Counted from the stretch's first letter, positions 1-11,599 are shown. The stretch: 64,000 bases of DNA from Dysidea avara (GCF_963678975.1 NC_089285.1:11642694-11706693); one strand, 5' to 3'. Notes: generated by a model not told the origin, from the sequence alone. Numbers and translations are program-made.

Positions 1-1140
1 GGGGACGTGTCCTTATATGGAGCTTAATATACTTTACCATGCGCAAAAGGGATAATTATTTCCGACCAGCTGGAAATGCTAAAGCTACTGCTGTAACATG
101 TTGGAGTACAACTAGTCATTGATGAAGTGATGAACAACTACATAAACTTTATTTATTGTGTTTTTATGTTTCCGACATGTTGGAATTATTGCAAACTATT
201 CTTAAAACATTTACATTATGTTGAGCATTAGAAAGGAGCTTTTAACATTGTTTCCAACGTGTTGGAGTATAACTAGTCATTGATGAAGATATGAACAACT
301 AAATAAACTTTATTTATTGTGCTTTTTCATTTGTTTCCGACCTGTTGGAATTGTTGCAAACTATTCTTAAAACTTTCAGATTATGTTAAGCATTAGAAAG
401 GAGCTTTTAGGACTTTTTCCAACATGTTGGAGAAAGACCTTCCAAAACAATTTCCAATCTACTAAATTGTACACAAGGGTTACAGAGCTAACAGACGTAA
501 CAGCTGTAACAATAGCAAGAAATGTAACAGCAGTAGCACTTTGGATAACAAAAAGTACATATCTGTAACAAAAAAAGTAAAAGGGAGGAAGGATTCCCTT
601 CTTTGTAGAGTTGCAGAGTTGCAGAGAGAAGATTGATGATGCAGTTTATTTATTTATTTTTGCAGGGTGGAGGAGATTATGACGCAATGAGTTGCAGAGT
701 TGAATTTGATGTGATGCAATGGCAAGAAGTTACTGATGCAATGAGATGCTGCAGATGGATGGACTCATCCCAGGGCAAGAAGTATATGCTGAGATGCTGC
801 AGATGGACCAGGAGTCTTGTCCAATTAATTCTACAGGGTTATAAATCATATATAAAACCTTGTTGTGAAGTGAAATAATTGGTAGTGGTATTGTGACCAC
901 TCAACAAAGAATTAATATCATGGGTCGGAAACAAATAAAAAGGTAAAAACTTTCAGATTATGTTAAGGCATTAGAAAGGAGCTTTTAGGACTGTTTCCAA
1001 CATGTTGGAGTATAACTAGTCATTGTTAAAGTGATAAAGCACTGAATAAAGCTTTACTTCATTTCCGACATGTTGGATGTTGTTTAAAATTCTTTTAAAA
1101 TGCTAGGAGATTGAAATATTATGTTAAACAATAGAAAGAA
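1..1140. repeat. Satellite block 1, roughly 170-bp unit with CCAACATGTTGG dyad
   Basis: Diverged tandem copies of a unit about 165-172 bp long. Each unit has one dyad of the form CCAACATGTTGG, followed by an AACTAGTCATTGATGAAG segment, and a second weaker dyad CCGACCTGTTGG about 80 bp later. Copies are clear near 90, 257, 418 and 996. Bases 596-890 interrupt the array with unrelated sequence that holds an internal duplication of about 49 bp around GAGATGCTGCAGATGG. Short open frames here are by-products of the repeat and are not called as genes. The same family resumes at 3506-5354. Confidence 0.8.
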
Positions 1141-1169
1141 ACTTGCTTAGCTACACTTTCAACCCCCAC

Positions 1170-1415
1170 CTAAGCCAAACTTTTTTCCAGTTTCTGGACC
1201 TTTTTGAAGCACGTTTTAAAAAATTTTTTGACACTGAACTGTTCAGCTATATAGGGCATTGTTTGCATCACATCTGAGGAAAGCATGGCATGTACACAAG
1301 TGGCTAATGTACAGCATGCAAGTTCAAGCATATTATGTCCCTGGTCGGCACTTCCGCTCACCAGATCATATTTTTTATGTTGTAGTGTAGGCTTAGATAT
1401 ATGCGCTGATGTATC
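1170..1415 (-). CDS. Possible terminal exon of an unknown gene
   Basis: An open stretch of about 81 codons runs from an AG acceptor-like site at 1416-1417 to a stop at 1170-1172. It ends in a lysine-rich segment (KKVQKLEKSLA). Composition looks coding (few low-complexity runs, mixed residues such as ADQGHNMLELACCTLATC), but there is no ATG at the front, the polypyrimidine tract is poor and no family is recognised. It lies downstream on the same strand of the gene at 1560-3049, whose own frame stops before it, so it could be an alternative last exon, a separate gene, or chance. Confidence 0.25.
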   Translation of the reverse strand, partial: DTSAHISKPTLQHKKYDLVSGSADQGHNMLELACCTLATCVHAMLSSDVMQTMPYIAEQFSVKKFFKTCFKKVQKLEKSLA

Positions 1416-1559
1416 CTGTGTTCTTATGTTTCCTTATGACCATGAACTTATATAACACTGCTGTGCAATTTAGACTGATCTTTACACACGCGCATGCACA
1501 CACGTACAACACATCACTGACGTAACAATTTATTACATAAAATATTTAATATAGATAGT

Positions 1560-3049
1560 TCACTTTTTCCATTCATCCGTTTTTCTTGCAAACCTTTCTA
1601 TGAAAAGATCTATCAATTTGGCAGCTCTAAGTCTATTGTAGATATCAGGCTCTATTTTTGTTATAGCATGGTTGGAGGCATTGAATTCTATTTCCAGTTT
1701 GTAGCCAGCCAAACCTCCATTTCCACAACATAACATGCCGTAACTTGTTAGAGTTTTGACATCTATTAAGTCCTTTCTACTGAAGGTCTTTTCACAACAG
1801 GATTTCGCAAACTTTTCGACAATGAGAATAATCATATTTGCCCATAGCTGATGTTTCTTCTCGTCAAGATAAACATGTTCGTTTTTTAACTCTAAACAAA
1901 GCTGAGCTAGTTTTTGGGTTCCCCTTGTTGTTGGGGAGACATTTTCAGCAACTATCAAATTTCCATCGGCTCCAATATCACCCACATCACTTTGAAAAAT
2001 TAAAGACTCTGTCGCACCATTTTCAATAAAAATGTCCCCCCCACCAGAAAATGGACAGTAGTGATGAACTGATGCAACTATCTGAACATGGTATGAATTG
2101 CTTTGTAGTGAAAGCATCAAAGCATTGACTCTCAAAACTTCTGCTGAAGAAGAATACTTGTCACCCTCATGAAGATCCTTGCCTTGTGCCAGTGTGAAAA
2201 ACGGATAACTAATTTTACCTTTCGATATTGGAATTGGATTTTCCAAATCCAAATCTTTGGACCGTTTCAGACGCAAAAAAAGTTTGGCGTTGGCATCTGA
2301 GCAACGGGTGCGTTTTTTAAACTCCCACATGTACACTTGAAAGCCATCATCTAATTCCACCAGCTGAACTATTTGTCCATTATGAGGAATATCACAATGC
2401 TCTGCAATTTTAGTTTTCAGTTTGGTAAAGTCGTAAAGTCCTGTAGGTGTAATGTTTAAAAATATCTTCTTCGCCCAACAGGTTTCAAAGATGAATAGTA
2501 CCGAATTTGATTCCTAAAGTTAAAAAAAAAAGACCAACACTAGTGATAAAGTTTGCATGCCACAGGACTACAATTGAAGGGCCTAGTGGAATGAGCCATT
2601 TTGGATTTTATTTTTTTCAAAAATGAAATAGCTTATTTATGACATGTGAATAATGCTGTTATTAAGTGAACAACAGAAATCATAAATTCGAAGCAACCTC
2701 AAGCAAATTATTACACATCTGAAAATTTCTATTTAATGTCCACCATGAGGTTACCTAATTTTTCAAATGGGGCTTATCCCCTTTTGCCACTGAGCCCTTC
2801 AATTGGAAACTGCTTTAGCATTAGCAACGGTGAACGACATAACGGAACTTTCAACTTACTTCTGCATTGCAGACAGTCACTGTATGCACTTCTTCATCAT
2901 CTTCAACATCGCTATCTTCAACATCGCTTGGCTCTGAATCTCCTTCCCTATAACATATCCCACTAGGGACCTGTGAGAAGCATTGCCACACCCTCTTACC
3001 TTTGTCTTTTGTTGGATTGACGACCGCTGCGCCTCAACAGGAGCCTCAA
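1560..3049 (-). CDS. Multi-exon gene of unknown function, acidic N-terminal part and possible ubiquitin-like segment
   Basis: Three exons can be read: about 3049-3000 (ending KTK before GTAAGAG), 2970-2860 and 2513-1560. Exon 2 begins VPSGICYREGDSEP, is very acidic (DVEDSDVEDDEEV) and ends at GTAAGT. Exon 3 starts ESNSVLF in the same phase and runs to a stop about 318 codons later. The start of exon 3 (KIFLNITPTGLYDFTKLK, then a VQLVELDDG stretch) has a spacing reminiscent of ubiquitin-like folds; this is a weak impression. The C-terminal part contains a CCGNGGLAGYKLEIEF segment with no match known to me. The intron between exons 1 and 2 would be only 29 bp, so that junction is doubtful, and no start ATG is placed. 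It could be host, or cargo of an old transposon, since it sits between two satellite blocks. Confidence 0.55.
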
Positions 3050-3060
3050 CTGCCAAAAAT

Positions 3061-3505
3061 AACACTTTATATTACGCAACCCTGTACACCATAATTCTGC
3101 ACCTCGTTACTCATGACAAAACACGACCGCGGCAGTTGCTACACGCCTCGCCACAAATCACACTTCAATTGGGCATTAAAAAGAATCGCTATTAGTGTTT
3201 TCGAAGGGTTGCGTCACTTTCAATTTCCCGTTACTGTGGTAACATAATCCTCTATGAATGTATCAGAGGAGGTACGACACACTCACAAGAGCGCATACTA
3301 ATGTACAGGGTAATTAAAAACCTACCTTAGAAGGGTTTATCTACAAATGAGGTATGAATCGAAAGCAGTGCGTGATCCAATGGTGTGATTGAACCCCGCG
3401 AACCCCACTGAGTGAAGCAGCTGGGAACACTAAACAGATGGTACCAAGAGAAGCACTATGTACTTTGGTCAAACAAATGTTTGATGAGGTGCTACAAGAG
3501 AGATA
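3061..3505. other. Non-coding stretch between the unknown gene and satellite block 2
   Basis: No convincing gene, RNA or repeat was seen here. The gene's missing first exon, if it exists, would be expected in this stretch or further right; one ATG-led fragment on the minus strand near 3115 is too short to call. Confidence 0.4.
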
Positions 3506-5354
3506 ACAATGTGTTACACTGTAAAAATGAAGTTGGAAGGTAATACTCTATCACTTAACTATTGTGTTGAGTTGTTCAACAGTTTGGAGTATTTATATAT
3601 TGTGTTTTTTATTTGTTTCCGACCTGTTGGAATTGTTGCAAACTATTCTAAAAACTTCCAGATTATGTTAAGCATTGGAAAGGAGCTATTAGGACTGTTT
3701 CCAACATGTTGGAGTATAACTAGTCATTGTTAAAGTGATAAAGCATGAATAAACTTCCATTTATTGATCTTTACCTCATTTCCGACATGTTGGATGTTGT
3801 TTAAAATTGTTTTAAAATGCTACGAGTATGTTAAGCAATAGAAAGAAACTTATCCAACATGTTGGAGTTTAACTAATACTTACTAAGGAACGTATGACTT
3901 AGCGTTACTTGTATTCCGACCTGTTGGATAAACGGCAAAATACTCTATCACTTAACTATTGTGTTGCGTTGTTCAAAGAACATGTTGGAGTGCAACTAGT
4001 CATTGATGAAGTGATGAACAACTACATAAACTTTATTTATTGTGCTTTTTATTTCTGATGGAATTATTGCAAACTATTCTTAAAACATTAACATTATGTT
4101 AATCATAAGAAAGGAGATTTTAAGATTGTTTCCAACATGTTGGAGTATAACTAGTCATTGATAAAGTGACTAGTTACTGTACAACACACGTCATTGATGG
4201 ACTGTTTCCATCATGTTAGAATAGTTCGAATTGTTGCAAACTATTCTAAAGACATTCAGACCTTCATTTATTTGTGTTAAGCATTAGAAAGGATCTTTTA
4301 GGACTGTTTCCAACATGTTGGAGTATAACTAGTCATTGATGAAGTGATGAACAACTACATAAACTTTATTTATTGTGTTTTTATATGTTTCCGACATGTT
4401 GGAATTATTGCAAACTATTCTTAAAACATTTACATTATGTTCAGCATTAGAAAGAAGCTTTTAAGATTGTTTCCAACATGTTGGAGTATAACTAGTCATT
4501 GATGAAGTGATGAACAACTACTTTTTATTTGTTTCCGACCTGTTGGAATTATTGCAAACTATTCTTAAAACATTAACATTATGTTAATCATTAGAAAGGA
4601 GATTTTAAGATTGTTTCCAACATGTTGGAGTATAACTAATCATTGATGAAGAGATGAACAACTAAATAAACTTTATATATTATGTTTTTTATTTGTTTCC
4701 AACCTGTTGGAATTGTTGCAAACTATTTTAAAAACTTCCAGATTATGTATTCCGACCTGTTGGATAAACTGCAAAATACTCTATCACATAACTATTGTGT
4801 TGAGTTGTTCAAAGAACTGTTTCCAACATGTTGGAGTATAACTAGTCATTGATGAAGTGATGAACAACTACTTTTTATTTGTTTCCGACCTGTTGGAATT
4901 ATTGCAAACTATTCTTAAAACATTAACATTATGTTAATCATTAGAAAGGAGATTTTAAGATTGTTTCCAACATGTTGGAGTATAACTAGTCATTGATAAA
5001 GTGACTAGTTACTGTACAACACACGTCATTGATGGACTGTTTCCATCATGTTAGAATAGTTCGAATTGTTGCAAACTATTCTAAAGACATTCAGACCTTC
5101 ATTTATTTGTGTTAAGCATTAGAAAGGATCTTTTAGGACTGTTTCCAACATGTTGGAGTATAACTAGTCATTGATGAAGTGATGAACAACTACATAAACT
5201 TTATTTATTGTGTTTTTATATGTTTCCGACATGTTGGAATTATTGCAAACTATTCTTAAAACATTTACATTATGTTCAGCATTAGAAAGGAGCTTTTAAG
5301 ATTGTTTCCAACATGTTGGAGTATAACTAGTCATTGATGAAGTGATGAACAACT
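3506..5354. repeat. Satellite block 2 with higher-order duplication
   Basis: About a dozen copies of the CCAACATGTTGG-bearing unit of block 1. Beyond the basic unit there is a longer repeat: the stretch from about 4113 to 4500 recurs almost unchanged from about 4951 to 5338, an offset of about 838 bp. This includes the distinctive variant in which CATCATGTTAGAATAG replaces the normal dyad. So a multi-unit segment was duplicated recently on top of an older, more diverged array. The block ends abruptly at the edge of the Helitron relic. Confidence 0.8.
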
Positions 5355-5380
5355 AGGGCCGATATGCTGCCTTGATTAAG

Positions 5381-7617
5381 CTATAAAATGCAATTTTGAC
5401 CAATGTGCTGAAATGTATGGTTTTCCAAAATAGGGTCACATATTTCTTCTGTGCTTTCACCAATTATTGGTGCTCCTTCTACCCATGCCTCCACATGACT
5501 GTGTTGCAATCCTCTCCCTTGGTATTCACAGTTTGCACCAAGAGCACAAACAGGACCCAAAGGCTGGCTGTCACTTAGAATGAAATCATAAATTGCCTCG
5601 TGTTTATTGTCAATAAATCTACTACTGGATGCCGGGTCAGTGGTAATCATTTAAGAGCACAAACAGGACCCAAAGGCTGGCTGTCACTTAGAATGAAATC
5701 ATAAATTGCCTTGTGTTTATTGTCAATAAATCTACTACTGGATGCCGGGTCAGTGGTAATCATCTTTCTAACATGTGCAAATATTGTTGTTAGGTTTCCT
5801 TCCAGCTCTTCAGATAACATTTCTAGACAGCGGGCAGCTGTTAGCCTTTCACTTGGCCTAATCACCTTTAGCTTATGGTAAATACCATTTGCTATTTGTC
5901 GCAGTATTGTTTGGTTATTCAAGAAAAAGATGAGCTGTTGGTTAATCCTGAATCATGGATCACGTGATTGCAAAATGCACTTCACGTACTCTGCTGCGCT
6001 TAATGGCACCTCTCATTGACACCTCTGTCCACCAATTCCGTGTGGGTATAAATATGGAAAACACAACATATCCAAGTTTTTCATACGACTATCAAGAGGG
6101 GCTTCATTTACTTTTAGCATTTGGTATAGTGCCGTGACCTTCTTGTTTTCCCTTGGGGCATGCAATGGATTAATGGTATATTGCTCATAGTAAGATTGCT
6201 CCTTATGTTCAGCAATTTCTTCTACCATAGACTCTCCAGATGTTGAAAGTGGTTCTCCATAAGAACCTTCATCAATTCAGTTACCAATATCTAGATCTTT
6301 TGGAGCTCCAGGAAGCTGAATTAAAGCATACAGGGGATTGATTTCCTTAAGCTTTAGTAGGGCATTGTAGACCTTATTGATATCTACAAGGTCCTTCCAT
6401 ATGACATTAGATTTACTAGGTAAACTTTGGATTAAAATAAAAGTTCACCATGATTTGGAAGAGCTTGCTGTGGGTCAGGCAATCTGTTCAAAGTTGCTTC
6501 AATTGGTAATGGAAAGTGGAACGTAGTGCCAATAACCTTCTGAATTTTGTGGCTGGCAGGCAATTGCCTTTTCGCAACTGTACCCATTCTACTGACAGTT
6601 TGAAAACATTTTGCCCTTTGTATTAATATTTTTTCAAAAGCATTTAGTTCTGATATCTCTTGTGGAATGTCTCCAAACTGCAGACCATTGAGTATGCACC
6701 TTGGTGGTAATTTTCCTTGTCTAAAGTAGTTTAGGCAATATTTGCATATTAATCCTTCAGGCAGTCCATCGTTGTACTCTGGTCTACGCGTATTGTAATC
6801 CATCAAGGCCTGCCACTCACAACTGTTGGGAAAATTGCATAGACTACCTAAGTGTCAACATTCGCGTCGGTAGCACAACTTGTCACATGATATGCAAGGG
6901 TACTTTGCAACATCTAAACACCTTTCATAAAACTTCTCATAAGCTGCCTTATGTTGTTCATAGATTTGAGTTTCACTCAATGGCTGGTTGTCTGTCTCAA
7001 TCGATTGCTCTTAGCAATGTCGGTAATCTCAGACAGTTTTTCCAGCTATCCATGTTGCAAGGCATGCTCAATTTCCGTGATTTTTCTACCATGTCTGCGC
7101 ACTTCATACAACAATTTCACCACACATTGTATGTCTGGAAAATGAGGTGCTAGCACACCAAATACAACAGTGGAGAATCACAGGGAGGAGATTCTGTATA
7201 GCAACATAATGGATGACCTTGAAGTAGCTCCTCTTTTGTTAACTGATTGGTGTAATCGTCTATATGCTGGATGTACCTGCGAGCAGCATTAGGTGCACAT
7301 TCAGTTATCTTACAATAGATCATCTGAAGTTTACCCTCGATTATTTCTGATTCTTCCACTTTGCACCATGGTGGGTCATAACAACATTCCTATGTTGAAA
7401 CATCCCTGCCTGCAATGGTGTACTTGCTTGAATAGCCTGGAAATTCTTCATACTTTATGCTGCCATCATCATTAAATGCCTCTTGGTTGTAGATGGCCTG
7501 AGGGAAAAATGTCTCAGTGTTTGACGTATGCAAACTAACACCACACAGTGAAATTGAATCATTCTCAGCTTGCTTTATACGTGATGCATCTAAGTTATTA
7601 CGTAATTTTTCAAACAC
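5381..7617 (-). pseudogene. Helitron Rep/helicase-type protein relic, N-terminal half only
   Basis: Read from right to left, fragments in several frames follow the order of a Helitron protein. An N-terminal region is at 7617-7150. A cysteine-rich DUF6570-like region follows (YPCISCDKLCYRREC near 6880, then CKYCLNYFRQGKLPPRC at about 6730). Next is the FPYLYPHGIGGQ motif of the Helitron_like_N domain (about 6030). Last is the Rep nuclease motif region with CEYQGRGLQHSHVEAW (about 5500). The helicase half expected downstream is absent; satellite DNA starts instead at about 5355. At least five frame changes or stops are present, and a direct duplication (5553-5763) lies inside the Rep part. It is a dead rolling-circle transposon fragment. 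Confidence 0.75.
5553..5763. repeat. Tandem duplication of about 100 bp inside the Helitron Rep region
   Basis: The segment at about 5553-5651 (GAGCACAAACAGGACCCAAA to the GTGGTAATCAT end) is repeated at about 5655-5763 with essentially one difference (GCCTCGTG against GCCTTGTG). Near identity means the duplication is much younger than the decay of the surrounding Helitron, or that the locus has been gene-converted. Confidence 0.85.
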
Positions 7618-7775
7618 TTCACAAAGTTATGTTTGAAATAACTAAGCTGCTGTAGACAAGACTTAACCAAAAACCCTGTTTTTATTGTATTCGCAGATCT
7701 GTTTCTTATGCCCATTATGTGTGTGGCCAGAAACAAGAGGCGAATGTCAGCTAAGAGATATCAGGGTGTGGCTTT

Positions 7776-9318
7776 TGTTTGAAATTTAATCCAGACTCTC
7801 ACTGGATTGGTGCATTATACAAGGGTTTAAATTCACTCCAGTATGTCGATGGCAGAGATTTATTGAATATCAATCGAGACGATGCCACTGGGTTTAGACT
7901 TGATACATTAACAACTTGCAAGCAGTACAAAACCCCAGTTGTTCAAGGACAAGAAGTGTTAACCACGAGAACTGACTTTGTCAACAAATACCCGTCACTT
8001 CTCCAGACAACATCGTACAATTTTACAGGAATTACTACGACGTCTGAAGTTTGTGTTGGGCTAGTAAAGGCCTCAAAAATTCATGAGAAAAATCCTGCAC
8101 AGCATGCTGCAGATCTTGAATTATTAGAATCAGTGGAAAGGCTTCATCCTGTGTTCTTTAATCATTTAAGTGGTCTTCCCAAATCTGTTGAGTGTATTCG
8201 TGTCGATGGTGCAAGTGATGAGGGACCAAGTCATGAAGAAGTACAATTCTATTGGGCAGCACATCACTTGTCAAAAGGAAAAATTGTAAAACTCGTTACT
8301 AGCAGAAGTAGTGGTTCTTCATATTTAAACTGTGTGGAACTCCAAAATGGCTGTTTGAGTCTTGGCCATGCAAATACATTTATCCCTTCTACACTTAAAG
8401 GATCATGTGTAAGTGTGGAAACAGGGATGGTGGACAATGATAAGCTTAAAGAAAACTTGGATGTTGCCATTGATGCATATATTTCCCGAGTTGATGGAAC
8501 TCCATGTGGCGACACAACCATACACCTGTACAAAGGTGCTAAAGACAGTGAGCAGGTTAAAAGTAGAACTAATTTACTGACATTTTTGAAGGGTTCGAGC
8601 AAGGCTAAGGTTGGATTGAAGCAAAAAGAACCAGAACAATATGCTTACTTCCAGAAAGTGTGGGATTTGCGTTCTCGCCACATGGTATCTGAACTACCAA
8701 TACAGTATGTTTATATGCTCACCTGTTGTTATCAACCAGAATGTTGTCACCCGCAATGTAAAAAAGGCAAACCTCTTTCTCCCCTCAGGTGGTATGATGG
8801 AGGCCCTGCAATTAATATGCTTCCTCTCCTTGTAGTCGATGAGCAGAGGCCATGGGAAAGTTACTGTGAACAGTGCAGTAATTGCACAGGCCACTGTTCT
8901 AACTGATGTAAGTAATAGAACTGCTATGACCTCTGTTGCTCTGCCACCATCAACAATTTTGAAGCAAGAGTTTAACAAAGCAAGAAAACCAGTTGATGAA
9001 GCTTTTGTAGAGAGAGCTGTTAAAAAAACACTTCTGTCTACTTGTGATACAAAAATGTGGCTTGACCATTTACAAGTTGTATGTGATAATCGTAAACGAG
9101 TAGCAAGGAAGGCTGCATTAACTCAAGCGCGAAATCTAGATGTTAATAACTCCAGAGAGGATGCAGAATGTCATTGTGGAGTGTGTGGAAAACTTTATAC
9201 TGAAGAAACAGATACACCTGAGTTATGGATTGCGTGCAATGTGTGGTACTGTGCTGTATGTGAACATTTATCTGTTATCCCACAAGAAGTTTACATATGT
9301 TGTAAGTGTCGTTTGTAA
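7776..9318 (+). pseudogene. DDE-type DNA transposase with C-terminal PHD-like finger, one frame change
   Basis: The main frame begins around 7755 without an ATG (the first in-frame candidate is TTG), so the N-terminus is missing. It holds DLLNINRDDATGF, then CIRVDGASDEGPSHEEV and SYLNCVELQNGCL, an acidic-residue pattern typical of RNase-H-fold transposases seen in multicopy invertebrate proteins. I cannot name the superfamily. It ends with clustered cysteines (CEQCSNCTGHC) and a stop at 8904. A second frame, overlapping from about 8840, carries the rest and finishes with a PHD-like finger: CHCGVCGKLY, then WIACNVWYCAVCEHL and YICCKC. A single frame change between 8840 and 8903 separates the two. 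The gene lies head to head with the Helitron relic, 160 bp away, so it could be a neighbour or captured cargo. Confidence 0.6.
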
Positions 9319-9493
9319 ATTTTATTATTATATTGTTCATTAAAGAAATATATGGTCAACTACTTGTCCTTTACTATGCTTGATTACACTTTAAACAGTC
9401 GCAGTGTTAATGTATTCAGTCAGTGGCATCTGGATCCTGCTGAGCCCTTTCAATCTTCCATCAAGTTCAGTGTTTATTCCTGTAATGTTTAAA

Positions 9494-9521
9494 CATCAAA
9501 ATTAATGAGCTAATTTTGATG
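9494..9521. other. Perfect 11-bp-arm hairpin
   Basis: CATCAAAATTA and its exact reverse complement flank a 6-base loop. It lies about 175 bp past the stop of the transposase gene and could be part of that transposon's terminal structure. Confidence 0.6.
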
Positions 9522-9580
9522 GCAAGAGCCCATAAAAATAAATGTATGACCTTGATGGTGTAGTAGTATTAAACAAGGGG

Positions 9581-9814
9581 GTGGCACTCCTGTACTCTGA
9601 TCTTTGCTGTCCTCAGTGAACTTGAAAAATAAGGCTTGACTCTTGACTTTTTACTAAAAAGGCACTTGACTCTTGACTAAATTTTTGTGACTCGGAAATT
9701 ACAATGTACTTGTACTTTGATCAACGCCAAATTTCCAGCTTGACTGTTGACTGTCACTTTGACCGAGGACGAAGATCGGAGTACAGGACTATATAATTAT
9801 TGGAGTGCCGTCCG
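9581..9814. repeat. Imperfect fold-back repeat (MITE-like)
   Basis: GTGGCACTCC followed by CTGTACTCTGATCTT on the left reads in reverse complement on the right as CTGTACTCCGATCTT and GGAGTGCC. The arms are about 40 bp and imperfect. The interior is rich in CTTGACTCTTGAC repeats. It resembles a small non-autonomous DNA element; no target duplication was identified. Confidence 0.5.
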
Positions 9815-10193
9815 CTTGTATCAAACAATAATTTAACGCAGACTACAGTGCAAGGACAAATCCAGCCTGGAGGGAAAAAAACGAGCATCAAAACACTATC
9901 TTTGGCCCAATATCAAAAGGTGGGAGAAGGTTGGGGATTTGACTAGCTGTGATGCCCGACATGTCAGGTATTTGAACTTTCCATATTTCAAATCCCCACC
10001 TCAGTCCCCACCTTGCCCGGGAGGGGGGGTTGGGGCGTAATATTGATAGGTGCATTATAAACAATGACTTCTTTTGTTCTTTTTATAATTCAAAACGCAA
10101 ATGCTATTTACCCAAAACTATGGTTGTATTAGTTTCTTCTAAGGTTATTTGTACTTCTTTGGCAAGGGAATATTTATATGGCAGCCATTTTTA

Positions 10194-11283
10194 GTACTGG
10201 TTAGGTCTCCAAGACTGGGAACCTCCACCATCGGATGATGAGAATGATGACGACAACAACATTGGACAGTTTCCACCACCCAAAGGTAGCCTCACTGAAG
10301 CGGATGATCAGGAGACTGTGGAAGCTACTGATGATGATGTATGTCACACTTTCTTCCATTGTCAGCTATTCACTGTAACTGTATTTAGGTGCAAGAAGAA
10401 TTCTCGACTGGAAGTGGTCGAGTGTCGGAGAGTGGTGCTGGGAGAATACTGGCATGTCAATGAACAGTTTGTCTTGTTGATAATGTATTCCTTTTAGGCT
10501 GAAGATGTTTCTACATTGACCAAAAGTACTGGAGGGAATGAGATCGCAGGCGTGAGTGGAGGGGGTAGTAGCAACAGCAGTTCTAGTGAAAGTGGCTCCC
10601 TAGGAATCTCTATTAACATTTCTAATTTAAGCAGAGTACCAAATAGGTTAGGTGTTTCTATTGATTTATCAAATTTAACTCGTCCCATTCCTCCACCTTC
10701 TACTACTGCTAGTGCCTCTATTCCTCTCAGGGGGGGGGGGGGGGGGGGTCCATTTGTTGAGCCTGTGGGTCCCACAACACCCCTGTCACCAACAGCTACA
10801 GCAATGGATTTTTTTGGGCAGAATTTTGATGACGATCTTTTTAGGCACATTGTAGATGAAACCAACTTGTATGCCTCTCAAATGGGTTCTAAATGGAGGT
10901 GGCCTCTAACTGTAGATGAATTAAAGGCCTTCTTAAAGGTATGGACTGTGATGGGAATAGTTAAGCTACCCCGGGTTCGTGATTATTGGTCCCAAGAACG
11001 TATTTATGGGGAACATTCAGTGATTACTGGTGCCTTTGCTGGCTTTAGAGATTATAGGGAATTTCAGCTCAAGGGGAAGAAGGGAAGGCCTAGGTATAGT
11101 GCAGAAGTAGTACCTGCTGTGTTTGATCGACAGCATTATCCTATGGAGTTTCCGAGCGAGGGGCAGTGTGTTGTGTGTAAATATCGGGTCCCACATCGTA
11201 AGAGAACTAAGTTTGGCTGTGGTTTGTGTGGCGACAAACGGATGTGCCCTGTTCCCTGTTTTGAGATCCACCATACCCAATAA
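10194..11283 (+). pseudogene. piggyBac-type transposase relic lacking the catalytic core
   Basis: Exon 1 (about 10194-10338) encodes an acidic segment (WEPPPSDDENDDDNN) and ends at GTATGT. The intron is 10339-10497. Exon 2 runs from 10498 to the stop at 11281-11283. The N-terminal piggyBac domain is clear: DFFGQNFDDDLFRHIVDETN, then WRWPLTVDELKAFLKVW and VMGIVKLPRVRDYW. At the C-terminus is the family's cysteine-rich domain (CVVCKYRVPHRKRTKFGC, CGLCGDKRMC, CFEIHH). Between them the roughly 300-residue DDD catalytic region is gone: about 45 residues join the two ends in frame. A G19 run (10730-10748) encodes a glycine tract. This is an internally deleted copy that keeps an open frame for a DNA-binding-only product. 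Confidence 0.8.
10730..10748 (+). repeat. G19 mononucleotide run in the piggyBac exon
   Basis: Nineteen consecutive G residues encode a glycine tract. Runs of this length slip readily, so the frame downstream may vary between individuals or be mis-assembled. Confidence 0.9.
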
Positions 11284-11599
11284 CTAATCCATATTGTTTA
11301 TCTGCATAATTTGAGTCTTTCAGGTAGCTACTGTATGAAGTGAAGACAAAACATATTTTATTGTATGTACGCATGTTGTTTTTTTATTGCACGAGTGTGT
11401 GGATAACAGAAACAGATCTCCAAAAGCAAAGGGTTTTTTCCTCTTTGTACAGAGGTTCTCCCCTGGAGATGGAGGGGCACCATCTCCTAAATCTAGGCTG
11501 AATATTTTCTCTCTGTCTGCCCCAGCTCTGATTTTAGTATTATTATTATTATATGCATGCATATTGAAATTCAACTGCATTATTTTTTAAATTATTACT

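Noticed and set aside
4100-5340. p53-type response elements in the satellite dyads
   Set aside because: The CATG core fits, but the outer bases (C and G in place of purine and pyrimidine) do not match a good half-site; left only as a remark.
7776-7778. Translation start of the PHD-finger transposase at a TTG
   Set aside because: Eukaryotic genes rarely start at TTG and the upstream frame closes at a stop; the N-terminus is simply missing.
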